Assembly: GCA_003612285.1 (NCBI GenBank)
Contig: RAYE01000010.1
Location: 1-64,000 of the forward strand
Direction: 5' to 3'
DNA from: a bacterium D16-51
GTDB lineage: Bacteria > Bacillota > Clostridia > Lachnospirales > Lachnospiraceae
Length of the DNA stretch: 64,000 nucleotides
Position numbers and translations under genes: made by a program. The notes beneath the pieces are model-generated. The model did no database searches. It worked only from the letters and a program-made list of their open reading frames with translations, and was not told where the DNA came from. Position 1 is the first letter of the stretch. The number at the start of each line of letters is the position of its first letter. Shown here piece after piece: positions 28,953 through 39,340 of the stretch.

Positions 28953-31847
28953 TTAACATCCTCCCTGTAGCTTTAATTTTTTCAGATACTGCCACTCCGC
29001 AGCTAATAGAAATAACACTGCTATTATAATAAAAAGTACAAAAATCCCCCACAGCCAGATATCCTGTATTCTGTCCTGCCAGCCTGCAATAAACTGTTTT
29101 AGAAAAACAGCCGCATCCATTTCCGCTTCCGTATCCTCATATGCCTGCAAAAGCCTGTTCCATTCCCCAATGCCATCCCAAAGGCAGCACAATGGTATGC
29201 TGAGAATCCCCCACAGATATCCCCTGCCATGGAAGAACGCCCTTACCTTCAAAATATTTTGTTTCCACGCTCCCTGGCAAAGCAAAAGCCGCAGCTGCCC
29301 CTCCATTTGTTCCATCTCTTTCCTCTCCATTGTCTGCATAATAAAGAAATAACAGCAGGCTGTCAGAATAATTACTACTGCCGAGATAATCCTCTGCCTC
29401 TCTAAATCCTCTTTCACACTGCTTTTATACTCCCCCGTGCTCTGATATTCACATCCATATTCCGAAAACAGTTCTGCCACCTGCTTCTCTGCCTGATACA
29501 GGTCTTCCCCCTCTTCAAACCATACACTTAAATTATGGAAACTTAAATTTTTTCCCTGTTTCGCCGCCAATTTTTCCATCATATTCCTGGAGCAGATAAA
29601 GTAATATCCCCCTCTGTAACCTACATTGCTATACAGATTATAATATCCATCCCCATCATAAATTTTTGACACAGACTCCAATATCCTGCGGTAGCAGTCC
29701 CTGTTACCGCTCACTACCACCCTGGCAGACAGCAGTTCCTTCTCCCCGCTGTCCAGAATCTGTATTTTATCCCCTGTATGCAGGGTATTTTCTTTAAAAG
29801 AATACTGATACTTCTGCCCCTCCTTTCCTTGAAAACGGTACAGCTTTTTTTCCTCATCATAACTTAACACCCCCTCCAGTTCTTTGCTCCCCTCTTCCTC
29901 TAAACTACTGTCATCCGGCAGGGCAAATAAAATCCCCTGCTTTCCCGCCCAAAAAGCCTTACTGTCAAACCCCTTAAGGCAGCTGTGCAGTTCCCTGTCT
30001 ACCTCACTGTCTTTTTCTAATCCATAAACACTATATTCATAGCAGCTTAAATCATCCGGAATCCACGCAAACGCTTTATTATATTCCCCCTCTGCCAGCT
30101 GTGACTGGTTCTCTGCCAGCGTAGAAAATGAACTTGCCAAAAAGTCCTGTATATAATGGTTATGGCGAAATCCACTATCCCTGCTGTTCTTCCAGTCCAA
30201 TTTCATATCAGCGGCAACTGTTTCCCCTGCCACCATCCGGACTCCCTGAATTCTTTCTATTTTTTCCCTCTGCTTTTCCGTCAGTCCATCAGACAATACT
30301 ACCGGAACATAATCCTCTGATGCAATTGGTTCCGCTATGCGTACCTCACACCTTTTTTCTTCTTTCACCTCTTCAGAAACAGTTTCATCCTCCAAAATTT
30401 TGCCATTATAGGCGAGCCTGCCTTTTTCGTCGATGACCATCATCCCCCCTGCTCCATTCCCAGACCAATTTACCGCCCCTATTATATCTGCCATAGCGGC
30501 AGCATTTTGGTTATCCCGGTATCTGTCCCTCCAAAGCATGCCCATGTATAAGATAATAGACAATGCCACCACTGTAAATAACGACCTTACCACAGTCTTT
30601 CCAGGATACATACGCCCCCTTCTTTTCTGAAACAGCACCAATCCCCCAAAACACCCATCCCCTCTTCTCCTCAAATGCCTTATCCTCTTTATTGGTATCT
30701 GTCCAGTCATCTCATGCAGCCCCTTTATCCGAAATCCCAGGCAGCACCATAAAAAGACCAGCAAAAACACCCCAAAAGTAAATAAAATAATCCAGAGCAG
30801 GGAACGGCTGCTAAGATAAAAAATATTAGGTATTTTATATTTCGCCGAAAGAATCTTTGCACCAACTCCGGTAAGGAGCACAGAAGAAACTAAGGCGGCA
30901 CACGCTGTAGGCAAAAATACGGCAGCCCACTCTAACCCTACCATCTCCCGAAGCTGCCCTTTTGTCAGCCCAAGCTCCAGATACCGAAAATAAATGCTCC
31001 GCCTGTCATGCAGGCAGCCGGAAAATAAATAAACCAGCGACATGCTCCCTAAAAGGGCACATAATACCATCGCCATATAATACATATCCTGGGTTCCCCA
31101 CATTGTAACATCGTAAGATGCCCAGTTGTATGTCAGGACATTATACTCCCCATGCTTAGAAATCATGTCCACAAGTTTTTCAAAAAACTGTCCGCCATCA
31201 ACGTTAATCTGTTCCGATTTCAGGGAGTAAAAATAGTGCCTTTCTGCTTCCCATTTTACATTCAGGCTTTCCAGTCCCTTTTCTGTAAAGAAAACTTCTG
31301 GAAACACAATATCATTCACCCAGTTTCGCGTATATGAAGCAAGAACGCCCGACACAACAACTTCCTTAGATGCATATACTGGCTCTCCATCCTTTGATAC
31401 TTTCTGGGTATCATAGTCCAGCGTAAGCTTCTGTCCCACCTCAAGGCTTGCCCCAAGCGAGGACAACGCCTGCCTTGTCACCGCCACTTCATTTTCCGCT
31501 TCCGGCAAACGCCCTTCATAGAGCTTAATATTTGACTGCTCAAAAAAACTCTGGTCCGCAAAGCCAAGGTTTCCTGCCTCTTTTGCTGTAGTCCGTACTG
31601 CCATAACTCCCTCTTTTTCAAAATAAGCATGTTCACGGATCAATTCACTCTTCTCCTCAGAAGCCACAAACCAATTCCCGCTCTCTTTCAGCGCATTCTC
31701 CCGCTGGAAACGGTTCATTACGTCCTGAAAAATCATGATGCCGCCAAAAAGAAATACGCATAAAAATGATATAAGCGCCACTTTCCACACACTTCTTTTC
31801 CGGCGGCATACACTTAAAACCACCATCCCCACAAAACTTCGGTTCAT
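28953..31847 (-). CDS. Large FtsX-like ABC permease
   Basis: 964 residues. Transmembrane helix at about 19-40, a first extracytoplasmic domain of about 210 residues, four helices (about 257-441), a second extracytoplasmic domain of nearly 400 residues, then three helices (about 836-955). This is the duplicated FtsX/MacB_PCD layout. The second external domain is unusually large compared with BceB permeases (about 200 residues). It likely works mechanically on an extracytoplasmic substrate together with the ATPase encoded next. GAGGGG precedes the ATG. It follows the histidine kinase gene by about 70 bp. Confidence 0.85.
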   Translation of the reverse strand: MNRSFVGMVVLSVCRRKRSVWKVALISFLCVFLFGGIMIFQDVMNRFQRENALKESGNWFVASEEKSELIREHAYFEKEGVMAVRTTAKEAGNLGFADQSFFEQSNIKLYEGRLPEAENEVAVTRQALSSLGASLEVGQKLTLDYDTQKVSKDGEPVYASKEVVVSGVLASYTRNWVNDIVFPEVFFTEKGLESLNVKWEAERHYFYSLKSEQINVDGGQFFEKLVDMISKHGEYNVLTYNWASYDVTMWGTQDMYYMAMVLCALLGSMSLVYLFSGCLHDRRSIYFRYLELGLTKGQLREMVGLEWAAVFLPTACAALVSSVLLTGVGAKILSAKYKIPNIFYLSSRSLLWIILFTFGVFLLVFLWCCLGFRIKGLHEMTGQIPIKRIRHLRRRGDGCFGGLVLFQKRRGRMYPGKTVVRSLFTVVALSIILYMGMLWRDRYRDNQNAAAMADIIGAVNWSGNGAGGMMVIDEKGRLAYNGKILEDETVSEEVKEEKRCEVRIAEPIASEDYVPVVLSDGLTEKQREKIERIQGVRMVAGETVAADMKLDWKNSRDSGFRHNHYIQDFLASSFSTLAENQSQLAEGEYNKAFAWIPDDLSCYEYSVYGLEKDSEVDRELHSCLKGFDSKAFWAGKQGILFALPDDSSLEEEGSKELEGVLSYDEEKKLYRFQGKEGQKYQYSFKENTLHTGDKIQILDSGEKELLSARVVVSGNRDCYRRILESVSKIYDGDGYYNLYSNVGYRGGYYFICSRNMMEKLAAKQGKNLSFHNLSVWFEEGEDLYQAEKQVAELFSEYGCEYQSTGEYKSSVKEDLERQRIISAVVIILTACCYFFIMQTMERKEMEQMEGQLRLLLCQGAWKQNILKVRAFFHGRGYLWGILSIPLCCLWDGIGEWNRLLQAYEDTEAEMDAAVFLKQFIAGWQDRIQDIWLWGIFVLFIIIAVLFLLAAEWQYLKKLKLQGGC

Positions 31848-31918
31848 TCTTATCCCCTCTTTTCTTTCAGTTTCTACAGTTCCTAGGAAAAGAATATCAT
31901 AAAAGTCTTACAAATCCC

Positions 31919-33202
31919 TTACAATTTCCCTTTTAAAGTAAACAAAGGCAGAAACACCTCAAACACTGCCCCTTCCCCATCATTATAAGCTTCAATTTTC
32001 CCATGATGCCTGCCTATAATTTCATAGGCAAGATGAAGCCCAATCCCTGTGCTGCCTGCATCTTCCTGCCCTCCAGTATAAAATCTATGGAATAAATTTT
32101 TTATCTTCTTTTCATCAATCCCCGGCCCTTTATCCCTGATCCATATCCTTATCCCATTCTCCCCCTGCTCTATCTTTGTAGTAATCCCTGGAATTTCCAT
32201 CGGCTGTTTCCCTGCGTTTTCATACAAATTGAAAAATGCCTGTTCCAGCCACACCTCATCCCCCCGGATCATATACTCTTCTTTTTCAGCCTGCCACAGC
32301 CACTGAATCTTCTGCCATCCCTTCACTTTTCTGGAAGCATCCAGCAAAAGCGCCCTAAGTTCTAAAGGCTCTGACCGGAAAACCACCTTCCCGCCCTTCA
32401 TCCGTGCAACATTTAAAAGCCGCTCCACCAAAGGCTTCAGCCCCTCTATCTCTCCCAGGCAGTTTTCCTTCTTTTCCTGCCAGTTCCCTTCTGTCATCAG
32501 TTCCAAAGACAATGTCATCCGCGCCAGGGGCGTTTTCCACTGGTGCGCCACATTTTCCACAAAATTCTGCATCTGCTGTTTCCTCTCCTGCTCACGCTCG
32601 CTATACCGATACTGCAGCTGCAAAATTTTCAAAAACAGCTTTCCCATCTGCCGGATTCGCCCCATAGGCTGGCGCTCTGTAAACTTTATCCACTCTGCTT
32701 CATATCCGGCAAGCCCCTCCAGGGACTCCTCCTCAATCCCATGCTGCAATATCGGGATTCCATGTTCCAGCAGACGGCACAGCCTTTCGTTTTCCCGTTC
32801 TAATTCCCTGCTATACCCAAAAATAAAGAGCGCCAGCAAAATAAGAAAAACCACTGCCCATAAAAAAACTCCCCCGATCACCTCACTCCGCCTGCCTCCT
32901 TCTATCCCATACCACTCTGTCTCCCCATAGGCATTCTGTACCAAAGCTTCTTTTAAAAGCATCCCCTCCTCTTCTCCTGCCTCTTCCGTTTCCTCTCTGT
33001 CTACAGCTCCCTGGTACATAAAATAATTTAAAACCCTTCTGGCCATCTCTTCATCTTCCTTCTGTAATTCCGCCACCAAAAGAGACTTTTCTGTTTCATA
33101 TGCCTTTGACTGCTTATACAAAAGCCCTATAGGAATCCCCGTCCACAGCACAAGCCCCAGAACAATCACTAAAATACCAAACTTCCTTTTTCTCTTTTCC
33201 AT
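31919..33202 (-). CDS. Two-helix sensor histidine kinase
   Basis: 427 residues. Two membrane helices (about 9-29 and 108-130) enclose a short, very acidic external loop (EETEEAGEEEG). The phosphoacceptor His lies in NVAHQWKTPLARM (about 222). The HATPase_c domain has NLYENA (N box), DKGPGID (G1) and GIGLHL (G2). It pairs with the OmpR-type regulator encoded 24 bp upstream and presumably controls the permease/ATPase genes downstream. Compared with BceS-type kinases (loop of a few residues), this one has a sensing loop of about 75 residues. Confidence 0.9.
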   Translation of the reverse strand: MEKRKRKFGILVIVLGLVLWTGIPIGLLYKQSKAYETEKSLLVAELQKEDEEMARRVLNYFMYQGAVDREETEEAGEEEGMLLKEALVQNAYGETEWYGIEGGRRSEVIGGVFLWAVVFLILLALFIFGYSRELERENERLCRLLEHGIPILQHGIEEESLEGLAGYEAEWIKFTERQPMGRIRQMGKLFLKILQLQYRYSEREQERKQQMQNFVENVAHQWKTPLARMTLSLELMTEGNWQEKKENCLGEIEGLKPLVERLLNVARMKGGKVVFRSEPLELRALLLDASRKVKGWQKIQWLWQAEKEEYMIRGDEVWLEQAFFNLYENAGKQPMEIPGITTKIEQGENGIRIWIRDKGPGIDEKKIKNLFHRFYTGGQEDAGSTGIGLHLAYEIIGRHHGKIEAYNDGEGAVFEVFLPLFTLKGKL

Positions 33203-33226
33203 CCTTTTCCCCGCCTTCTGTTTTTC

Positions 33227-33928
33227 TTAACAATTCCTTACCCATACCAAATACCGGTAACCTACTCCCCAAACCACATCCCAGTATGGTTTGTCCTCGT
33301 AATCCCCAATTTTTTTCCGAAGACGGCTCAAAGCAACAGAAAGGGTATTATCCTCTACAAAATTCCCCTTCCCATCCCAGATATGTGCAAGAATCTGCTC
33401 TCTTTTCAGCACCTTTCCACTGTGAAGCATCATATATTCTAACAGCAGCCACTCTGTTTTTGACAGCTTCACTTCCACCCACTTCTCTTCCTCCTGCCGA
33501 AAGAGCTTGCGGCTTTTCCTGCAAAGCTTTAAATCACCGCTTAAAAGAGTTTCCGAATCTTCCTGCCGCCCCCACCGGCGCAGATTGGCCGAAATCCGTG
33601 ACAGCAGTTCTGCCACCCGGAAGGGTTTTGTCACATAGTCATCCCCTCCCATATCTAACCCCTTTACCACGCTTGCCTCATCCGAACACGCTGTCAGGAA
33701 AATAACCGGCGTATCACAAAATTCACGGATTCGCTGGCACAGTTCAAAGCCGCTTCTGCCAGGAAGCATTACATCTACCAAATATAAATCCGCCTCTTCC
33801 CCCGCCCGTAAGTACTTCTCTGCCTCATCATAACCTTTCAAAGCCCGTACCTGATAATCCTTCTGTGTAAGGATTTCTTCCATATCTCTGCGTAAAATGC
33901 CATCATCTTCTACTAATACAATTAACAT
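33227..33928 (-). CDS. OmpR/PhoB-family response regulator
   Basis: 233 residues: receiver domain with acidic pair in LVEDDG, phosphoacceptor Asp in YLVDVMLPG (about 51), Thr in FLTA and Lys in TKPF; then a winged-helix Trans_reg_C domain (LSKTEWLLLEYML, DNTLSVALSRLRKK). Start 33928 follows GGAGGG. First gene of the four-gene operon. Confidence 0.94.
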   Translation of the reverse strand: MLIVLVEDDGILRRDMEEILTQKDYQVRALKGYDEAEKYLRAGEEADLYLVDVMLPGRSGFELCQRIREFCDTPVIFLTACSDEASVVKGLDMGGDDYVTKPFRVAELLSRISANLRRWGRQEDSETLLSGDLKLCRKSRKLFRQEEEKWVEVKLSKTEWLLLEYMMLHSGKVLKREQILAHIWDGKGNFVEDNTLSVALSRLRKKIGDYEDKPYWDVVWGVGYRYLVWVRNC

Positions 33929-34009
33929 ACTCTCTTCCCTCCATCTCAAACTAACATACCGTATAAATAATACTATTATTTTCCCATTTTAGAAAGGGCG
34001 AAGCTTTTC

Positions 34010-34051
34010 CGAATATACGTTCTTGCTTTATTTTTCAATTCATGTTACTAT
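34010..34051 (+). promoter_or_regulatory. LexA (SOS) box and promoter of uvrA
   Basis: CGAATATACGTTCT (34010-34023) differs by one base in each half from the Gram-positive LexA/DinR consensus CGAACnnnnGTTCG. It is directly followed by TTGCTT (34023-34028), a 17-bp spacer and TACTAT (34046-34051), so LexA would cover the -35. This also shows that the in-frame ATG at 34042 lies in the promoter and cannot be the start codon. Confidence 0.65.
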
Positions 34052-34083
34052 TAAGGGACAAAACAGAAAACAGGAAAGGATTG

Positions 34084-36933
34084 GTGATTATCTTGCACAA
34101 GCATGAAGAAGCCAGAAAATATATCCGCATCCGTGGTGCTCAGGAACACAACTTAAAAAACATTAATATTGATATCCCACGCGATTCTTTCGTAGTACTT
34201 ACAGGATTAAGCGGCTCCGGGAAATCCTCGCTCGCCTTTGACACTATTTATGCAGAAGGCCAGCGGCGTTATATGGAATCCCTGTCCTCCTATGCCCGGA
34301 TGTTTTTAGGGCAGATGGAAAAGCCAAATGTAGAAAGCATTGAGGGGCTCTCGCCTGCCATTTCCATTGACCAAAAATCCACAAACCGCAATCCCCGCTC
34401 TACGGTAGGCACAGTTACAGAGATTTACGACTACTACCGCCTTCTTTTTGCGCGGGTCGGCATCCCACACTGCCCAAAGTGCGGCAAGGAGATAAAACGC
34501 CAGACCGTCGATCAGATGGTAGATGAAATTATGACTTATGAAACCGGAACAAAGCTCCAGCTTCTTGCCCCGGTCGTCCGCGGACGGAAAGGCACCCATG
34601 TAAAAGTCTTTGAATCCGCCCGGAAAAGCGGATATGTCCGTGTAGTCGTGGACGGGCACTTATATGAACTTACCGAGGAAATCAGCCTCGAAAAAAATAA
34701 AAAACACAATATCGAAATTATGGTTGACCGTCTTGTTGTCCGGGACGGTATACAAAAAAGGCTTGCGGACTCCATCGAAAATGTGCTGCGGCTCTCTGAC
34801 GGGCTTCTTGTTATCGACATCCCACAAAAAGGGCAGGTAAACTTCAGCCAGAGTTTTTCCTGCCCAGACTGCAATATCAGCATTGAAGAAATAGAGCCGC
34901 GTAACTTTTCTTTTAACAACCCATTCGGAGCCTGTGAGGCCTGCCACGGCCTTGGCTTTAGCATGGAATTTTCCGAAGACCTGATTATACCGAACCCTTC
35001 TTTAAGCATACCCGAAGGCGCACTCGCCGTTCCCGGCTGGCAGTCCGCATCTAACCCAGGAAGCTATGGCCGATCCATTTTAGATGCTATGGCACGGGAA
35101 TATGGCTTTGACTTAAACGTCCCTTACCAGGATTTATCAGAAGAAACCAGGAAACTGATTATGCACGGGACAGACGGCAAAACGGTACGCGTCAAATATA
35201 CCGGGCAGCATGGGACAGGCGTTTATGACATTGCCTTTGAGGGGGTCATCCGCAACCTAGAGCGGCGTTACCGTGAGACTGCCTCGGACAGCAGCCGGAA
35301 AGAATATGAGAGTTTTATGGAAATCATCCCTTGCAGCTCCTGCAAAGGGAAACGGCTGAAACCTGGCGCACTTGCCGTTACTGTCGGCAGTAAAAATATA
35401 TCTGACATAACAGAACTGTCTATCAGTGATTTAGTAGAATACATGGGACAGCTTGAACTGACCGAACGCCAGCTCGCCATTGGTGAACTGGTGCTGCGCG
35501 AAATCAATGCACGGCTAAGTTTCCTTATGGATGTAGGGCTTGGCTACCTTTCCCTTGCACGGAATGCCGGCTCCCTGTCCGGCGGCGAAGCACAGCGCAT
35601 CCGCCTGGCAACCCAGATTGGTTCGGGGCTTGTCGGCGTCGCCTATATTCTGGATGAGCCAAGTATCGGCCTGCACCAGCGCGACAATGACAAACTGTTA
35701 AAAACCTTAATCCGACTGAAAAATCTTGGAAACACCCTGCTTGTCGTAGAGCATGACGAAGATACCATGCTTGCAGCAGACCATATTGTCGATATCGGCC
35801 CGGGCGCCGGAATCCACGGAGGGGAAGTGATTGCAGAAGGCACCGCGGAAGAGATTATGGCAAATGAAAATTCCATTACCGGGGCTTACCTAAGCGGCAG
35901 GATAAAAATCCCGGTTCCTGAAACAAGGCGTAAACCAACCGGGTTTATCACAGTAAAAGGCGCGCAGGAAAATAACCTGAAAAAAATCAACGTTGATTTC
36001 CCGCTTGGGGTGATGACCTGCGTAACCGGCGTGTCCGGTTCCGGCAAAAGCTCGCTTGTCAATGAAATCCTGTACAAAAGCCTTGCCAGGAACTTAAACC
36101 GGGCGCGCTGCATCCCCGGGAAACACAAATGCATTACCGGGCTGGAACAGCTTGACAAAGTAATTGCCATCGACCAGTCCCCGATCGGGAGGACGCCGCG
36201 TTCCAACCCTGCCACCTACACAGGCGTATTTGATTTAATCCGCGACTTGTTCGCCGCCACGCCGGATGCAAAGGCAAAAGGCTACAAAAAGGGCCGTTTC
36301 AGCTTTAACGCCAAAGGCGGCCGCTGTGAAGCATGCAGCGGAGACGGCATTAATAAAATTGAAATGAACTTCCTGCCGGATATCTATATCCCCTGTGAAG
36401 TCTGCCACGGGAAACGTTACAACCGGGAAACACTGGAAGTAAAATATAAAGGGAAAACAATCGCAGATGTATTGGATATGACAGTGGAAGAAGCGCTGCA
36501 CTTCTTTGAGCCGCTTCCGCGCATCCGCCGTAAAATCGAAACACTTTACGATGTCGGCCTTTCATATATCAAGCTCGGACAGCCTTCCACCACCTTGTCC
36601 GGAGGCGAGGCACAGCGTATCAAGCTTGCTACAGAGCTTAGCAAACGAAGCACAGGAAAGACTGTCTATATTTTGGACGAGCCAACGACAGGGCTTCATT
36701 TCGCTGACGTCCACAAGCTGATTGATATCCTGCACCGGCTTGCGGAAAACGGCAATACCGTCATCGTAATTGAACACAACCTGGACGTTATTAAAACAGC
36801 CGATTATATTATTGATATCGGGCCGGAAGGCGGCGATAAAGGCGGCACTGTCGTGACCTGCGGGACGCCGGAAGAAGTTACAGAGTGTAAGGAATCCTAC
36901 ACCGGCTATTACATCAAAAAAATGCTGTCATAA
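34084..36933 (+). CDS. uvrA: Excinuclease ABC subunit A
   Basis: About 949 residues, the normal UvrA length. Two ABC ATPase modules: Walker [13 protein letters not shown] and [11 protein letters not shown], signatures [12 protein letters not shown] and [12 protein letters not shown]. Zinc-binding Cys motifs are CPDCN...CEACHG and CEACSGDG...[10 protein letters not shown]. It detects DNA damage and loads UvrB. Start: GTG 34084 after AGGAAAGGA is chosen. TTG 34093 is an alternative, and ATG 34042 is excluded by the promoter. uvrB and uvrC are not in the window. yfbR follows by 13 bp. Confidence 0.95.
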   Translation: MIILHKHEEARKYIRIRGAQEHNLKNINIDIPRDSFVVLTGLSGSGKSSLAFDTIYAEGQRRYMESLSSYARMFLGQMEKPNVESIEGLSPAISIDQKSTNRNPRSTVGTVTEIYDYYRLLFARVGIPHCPKCGKEIKRQTVDQMVDEIMTYETGTKLQLLAPVVRGRKGTHVKVFESARKSGYVRVVVDGHLYELTEEISLEKNKKHNIEIMVDRLVVRDGIQKRLADSIENVLRLSDGLLVIDIPQKGQVNFSQSFSCPDCNISIEEIEPRNFSFNNPFGACEACHGLGFSMEFSEDLIIPNPSLSIPEGALAVPGWQSASNPGSYGRSILDAMAREYGFDLNVPYQDLSEETRKLIMHGTDGKTVRVKYTGQHGTGVYDIAFEGVIRNLERRYRETASDSSRKEYESFMEIIPCSSCKGKRLKPGALAVTVGSKNISDITELSISDLVEYMGQLELTERQLAIGELVLREINARLSFLMDVGLGYLSLARNAGSLSGGEAQRIRLATQIGSGLVGVAYILDEPSIGLHQRDNDKLLKTLIRLKNLGNTLLVVEHDEDTMLAADHIVDIGPGAGIHGGEVIAEGTAEEIMANENSITGAYLSGRIKIPVPETRRKPTGFITVKGAQENNLKKINVDFPLGVMTCVTGVSGSGKSSLVNEILYKSLARNLNRARCIPGKHKCITGLEQLDKVIAIDQSPIGRTPRSNPATYTGVFDLIRDLFAATPDAKAKGYKKGRFSFNAKGGRCEACSGDGINKIEMNFLPDIYIPCEVCHGKRYNRETLEVKYKGKTIADVLDMTVEEALHFFEPLPRIRRKIETLYDVGLSYIKLGQPSTTLSGGEAQRIKLATELSKRSTGKTVYILDEPTTGLHFADVHKLIDILHRLAENGNTVIVIEHNLDVIKTADYIIDIGPEGGDKGGTVVTCGTPEEVTECKESYTGYYIKKMLS

Positions 36934-36946
36934 ACAGGAGAATACA

Positions 36947-37537
36947 ATGGAACCAAAAAAATATTCTTTTTTTGCGATGCTTGCACGCATGAAATATATT
37001 GAACGCTGGGCTTTAATGCGAAATTCTGTTAAAGAAAATATCAGCGAGCACTCGTTAGAAGTTGCCATGATCGCCCATGCGCTTGCAATCCTTGGCAATA
37101 AACGGCTGCAGAAAAGCTACAATGCGGAACATGCCGCCATGCTTGGCCTTTACCACGACTGCACAGAAATCATCACCGGGGACATGCCAACCCCGGTGAA
37201 ATATGAAAACAATGAAATCCAGTCCGCCTATAAGCAGATTGAAAAAGCGGCGGCATTCCGCCTCCTAAATATGCTGCCATCCGACCTCCGGGAAGAATAT
37301 GAGGGCTACTTTATCGAATCCCCGGAAGATAAAGAGCTGCACCGTTTAGTCAAAGCAGCAGACAAGATTTCCGCACTGGTTAAATGCGCAGAAGAAATAA
37401 AAGCCGGCAACCGGGAATTTTGCAGTGCTGAAAGCACCTTGCAGGAAGCTATTAAAAACCTGCACTGCCCGGAAGCCGACCTCTTTATGGAAGAATTTTT
37501 CCCCATGTACCAGCTCACGCTGGATGAACTAAATTAA
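36947..37537 (+). CDS. yfbR: YfbR-like HD-domain 5'-deoxynucleotidase
   Basis: 196 residues with the HD-family metal ligands: EHSLEVA (His), YHDCTE (His-Asp) and KAADKISAL (Asp). Length and order match YfbR, which dephosphorylates deoxyribonucleoside monophosphates. AGGAG precedes the ATG. It sits 13 bp after uvrA and so is likely coexpressed with it, linking nucleotide-pool handling to repair. A terminator overlaps its stop codon. Confidence 0.88.
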   Translation: MEPKKYSFFAMLARMKYIERWALMRNSVKENISEHSLEVAMIAHALAILGNKRLQKSYNAEHAAMLGLYHDCTEIITGDMPTPVKYENNEIQSAYKQIEKAAAFRLLNMLPSDLREEYEGYFIESPEDKELHRLVKAADKISALVKCAEEIKAGNREFCSAESTLQEAIKNLHCPEADLFMEEFFPMYQLTLDELN

Positions 37538-37564
37538 GGGGCTGTGAAAACAACAACCCCTTAA
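37534..37564. terminator. Terminator between convergent genes
   Basis: TTAAGGGG / CCCCTTAA (8 bp, extendable by TGT/ACA) overlaps the yfbR stop codon and lies between yfbR and the convergent ABC ATPase gene. T-runs are short on both sides, so efficiency is uncertain. Confidence 0.5.
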
Positions 37565-37577
37565 CCAAATGGGATGC

Positions 37578-38372
37578 CTATCCCAGCAACGCCTTATCAC
37601 TTGCAAATTCCTCGCCGCTGACCTCTTCAAATTTCTTTAAGAGGTCTTCTACGGTGAGTTTTTTCTTCTCCTCGCCACGGATGTCCAAAATCACACGCCC
37701 TTCATTCATCATAATCAGGCGGTTTCCATGCACAATTGCATCACGCATGTTGTGCGTTACCATCATCGCCGTTAAATTATGCTCTGTAATCATTTGTTCT
37801 GACAGTTCAAGAACCTTCGCCGCCGTCTTAGGATCCAATGCCGCCGTATGCTCATCCAGCAAAAGCAGCTTTGGCTTTTTCAGGGTTGCCATCAAAAGGG
37901 TAAGCGCCTGTCTCTGCCCGCCGGAAAGCAATCCGACTTTAGAAGTCATCCTGTCCTCCAGCCCAAGGTCTAATTTCGCCAGAAGCTCTTTATATTCTTT
38001 CCGTTCCTTTTTTGTGATACCCCAGCTAAGTCCGCGGCGTTTCCCCCTTCTTGCCGCCAGGGCAAGGTTTTCCTGGATTTCCATAGTCGCAGTCGTCCCC
38101 GTCATCGGATCCTGGAACACCCGCCCCAGAACAGCCGCCCTTTTATGCTCCGGAAATCCTGTTACATCTTCTGCATCAATTAAAATCCTTCCAGAGTCAA
38201 TTGGCCAGACGCCTGCAATCGCATTTAATACCGTTGATTTGCCAGCTCCATTCCCGCCAATCACCGTTACAAAATCGCCTTCCTCCAATTGGAGGTCAAC
38301 GCCATTTAACGCTTTCTTTTCGTTAATTGTACCAAGGTTAAATGTCTTATGGACATCAATTAATTCTAACAT
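37578..38372 (-). CDS. ABC ATPase of an orphan branched-chain-type (TrpXYZ-like) transporter
   Basis: 264 residues: Walker A GGNGAGKST, Q-loop FQDPMTGT, signature LSGGQRQALTLLMATL, Walker B LLLLDEHTAALDP, H-loop MVTHNMRDA. The DEHTAALDPKTA segment is characteristic of the uncharacterised ABC family that includes streptococcal TrpZ-type systems. Start overlaps the permease stop by one base (TAATG), so the two are translationally coupled. The substrate-binding lipoprotein gene expected with them is absent here. Confidence 0.85.
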   Translation of the reverse strand: MLELIDVHKTFNLGTINEKKALNGVDLQLEEGDFVTVIGGNGAGKSTVLNAIAGVWPIDSGRILIDAEDVTGFPEHKRAAVLGRVFQDPMTGTTATMEIQENLALAARRGKRRGLSWGITKKERKEYKELLAKLDLGLEDRMTSKVGLLSGGQRQALTLLMATLKKPKLLLLDEHTAALDPKTAAKVLELSEQMITEHNLTAMMVTHNMRDAIVHGNRLIMMNEGRVILDIRGEEKKKLTVEDLLKKFEEVSGEEFASDKALLG

Positions 38373-39322
38373 TATCTTGCACCTCCTTTTGCTGCCCTTC
38401 GGTAGGAATTCTTTGATTTTCCTTTCAGATACGGAACTGCAAGGAAGACTGCAACAACAATTGCTGAGAACAGCTTCAAATCAATAGAAGGCAGCCCAAG
38501 CCAGCATACAAAGCTGATTACAATATAATAAATAATACTGCCCACGGATACGAAAAGAAGCCTTGCCGCAAAATTCAGCTTGTTGCCAAAAATTGCCTCT
38601 CCAATCACCTCTCCTATAATGACGGAAGCAAGCCCGATTACAATCGCACCCCTTCCCATATTCACATCACAATTTCCCTGGTACTGCGCCAGGATTCCCC
38701 CTGCAAATCCAACCAGCCCATTGGAAAAAATAAGCGCGATTACCTTTGCACGGGAAGTATTAATCCCCTGGGCGCGGGACATATTCGGATTACATCCTGT
38801 CGCACGGATTGTAAAGCCCATCTCTGTCCCAAAAAACCAGTAAAGTGCTGCGATAACTGCAGCTGTAATCAGCCCGGTAACAAGAATTGTCTTTGAAATA
38901 TAACGAAGTGAAACAAATAAGTTAAACTGGTCTACACTGACTGCCTGGTTTGCCCTTCCCCCGGTTATATTTAAATTTATGGAATACAGGGCAATCTGTG
39001 TTAATATGCCGGCCAGGATATCCGGTATGCCAAATACTGTATGTAATACGCCGGTGATAAAACCGGCCGTCATCCCTGCAAGAAACGCCATAAAGACTGC
39101 AACTACAGGCGGATAGCCTGCCAGTATCAGCATTACTGTAACTGCACCGCCCGTGGCAAGCGTACCATCTACAGTCAAATCTGCAAAATTCAATATTTTA
39201 TAGGTAATATAAACTCCAATCGACATAAGGCCCCAAATCAGCCCCTGCGAAACATTCCCTGGCAAAGCTCTTACCAGGGCGGTTACATCCAACGCTCCCA
39301 AAACGGGAATTAAACTTAACAT
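38372..39322 (-). CDS. ABC permease, branched-chain amino acid (BPD_transp_2) family
   Basis: 316 residues, about eight to nine membrane helices, with LNFADLTVDGTLATGGAV near the N terminus and the AQGINTSRAKVIAL cytoplasmic loop that docks the ATPase. Start 39322 has GGAGG 8 bases upstream. Likely imports a small molecule such as an amino acid or nucleoside, but substrate cannot be read from the sequence. It follows a HIT-protein gene by 18 bp. Confidence 0.86.
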   Translation of the reverse strand: MLSLIPVLGALDVTALVRALPGNVSQGLIWGLMSIGVYITYKILNFADLTVDGTLATGGAVTVMLILAGYPPVVAVFMAFLAGMTAGFITGVLHTVFGIPDILAGILTQIALYSINLNITGGRANQAVSVDQFNLFVSLRYISKTILVTGLITAAVIAALYWFFGTEMGFTIRATGCNPNMSRAQGINTSRAKVIALIFSNGLVGFAGGILAQYQGNCDVNMGRGAIVIGLASVIIGEVIGEAIFGNKLNFAARLLFVSVGSIIYYIVISFVCWLGLPSIDLKLFSAIVVAVFLAVPYLKGKSKNSYRRAAKGGAR

Positions 39323-39340
39323 AATCTGTTCCTCCAAATA

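Noticed and set aside
34042-34083. ATG at 34042 as the uvrA start
   Set aside because: It overlaps the -10 hexamer of the inferred promoter and adds residues absent from UvrA N termini; GTG 34084 has the ribosome site.
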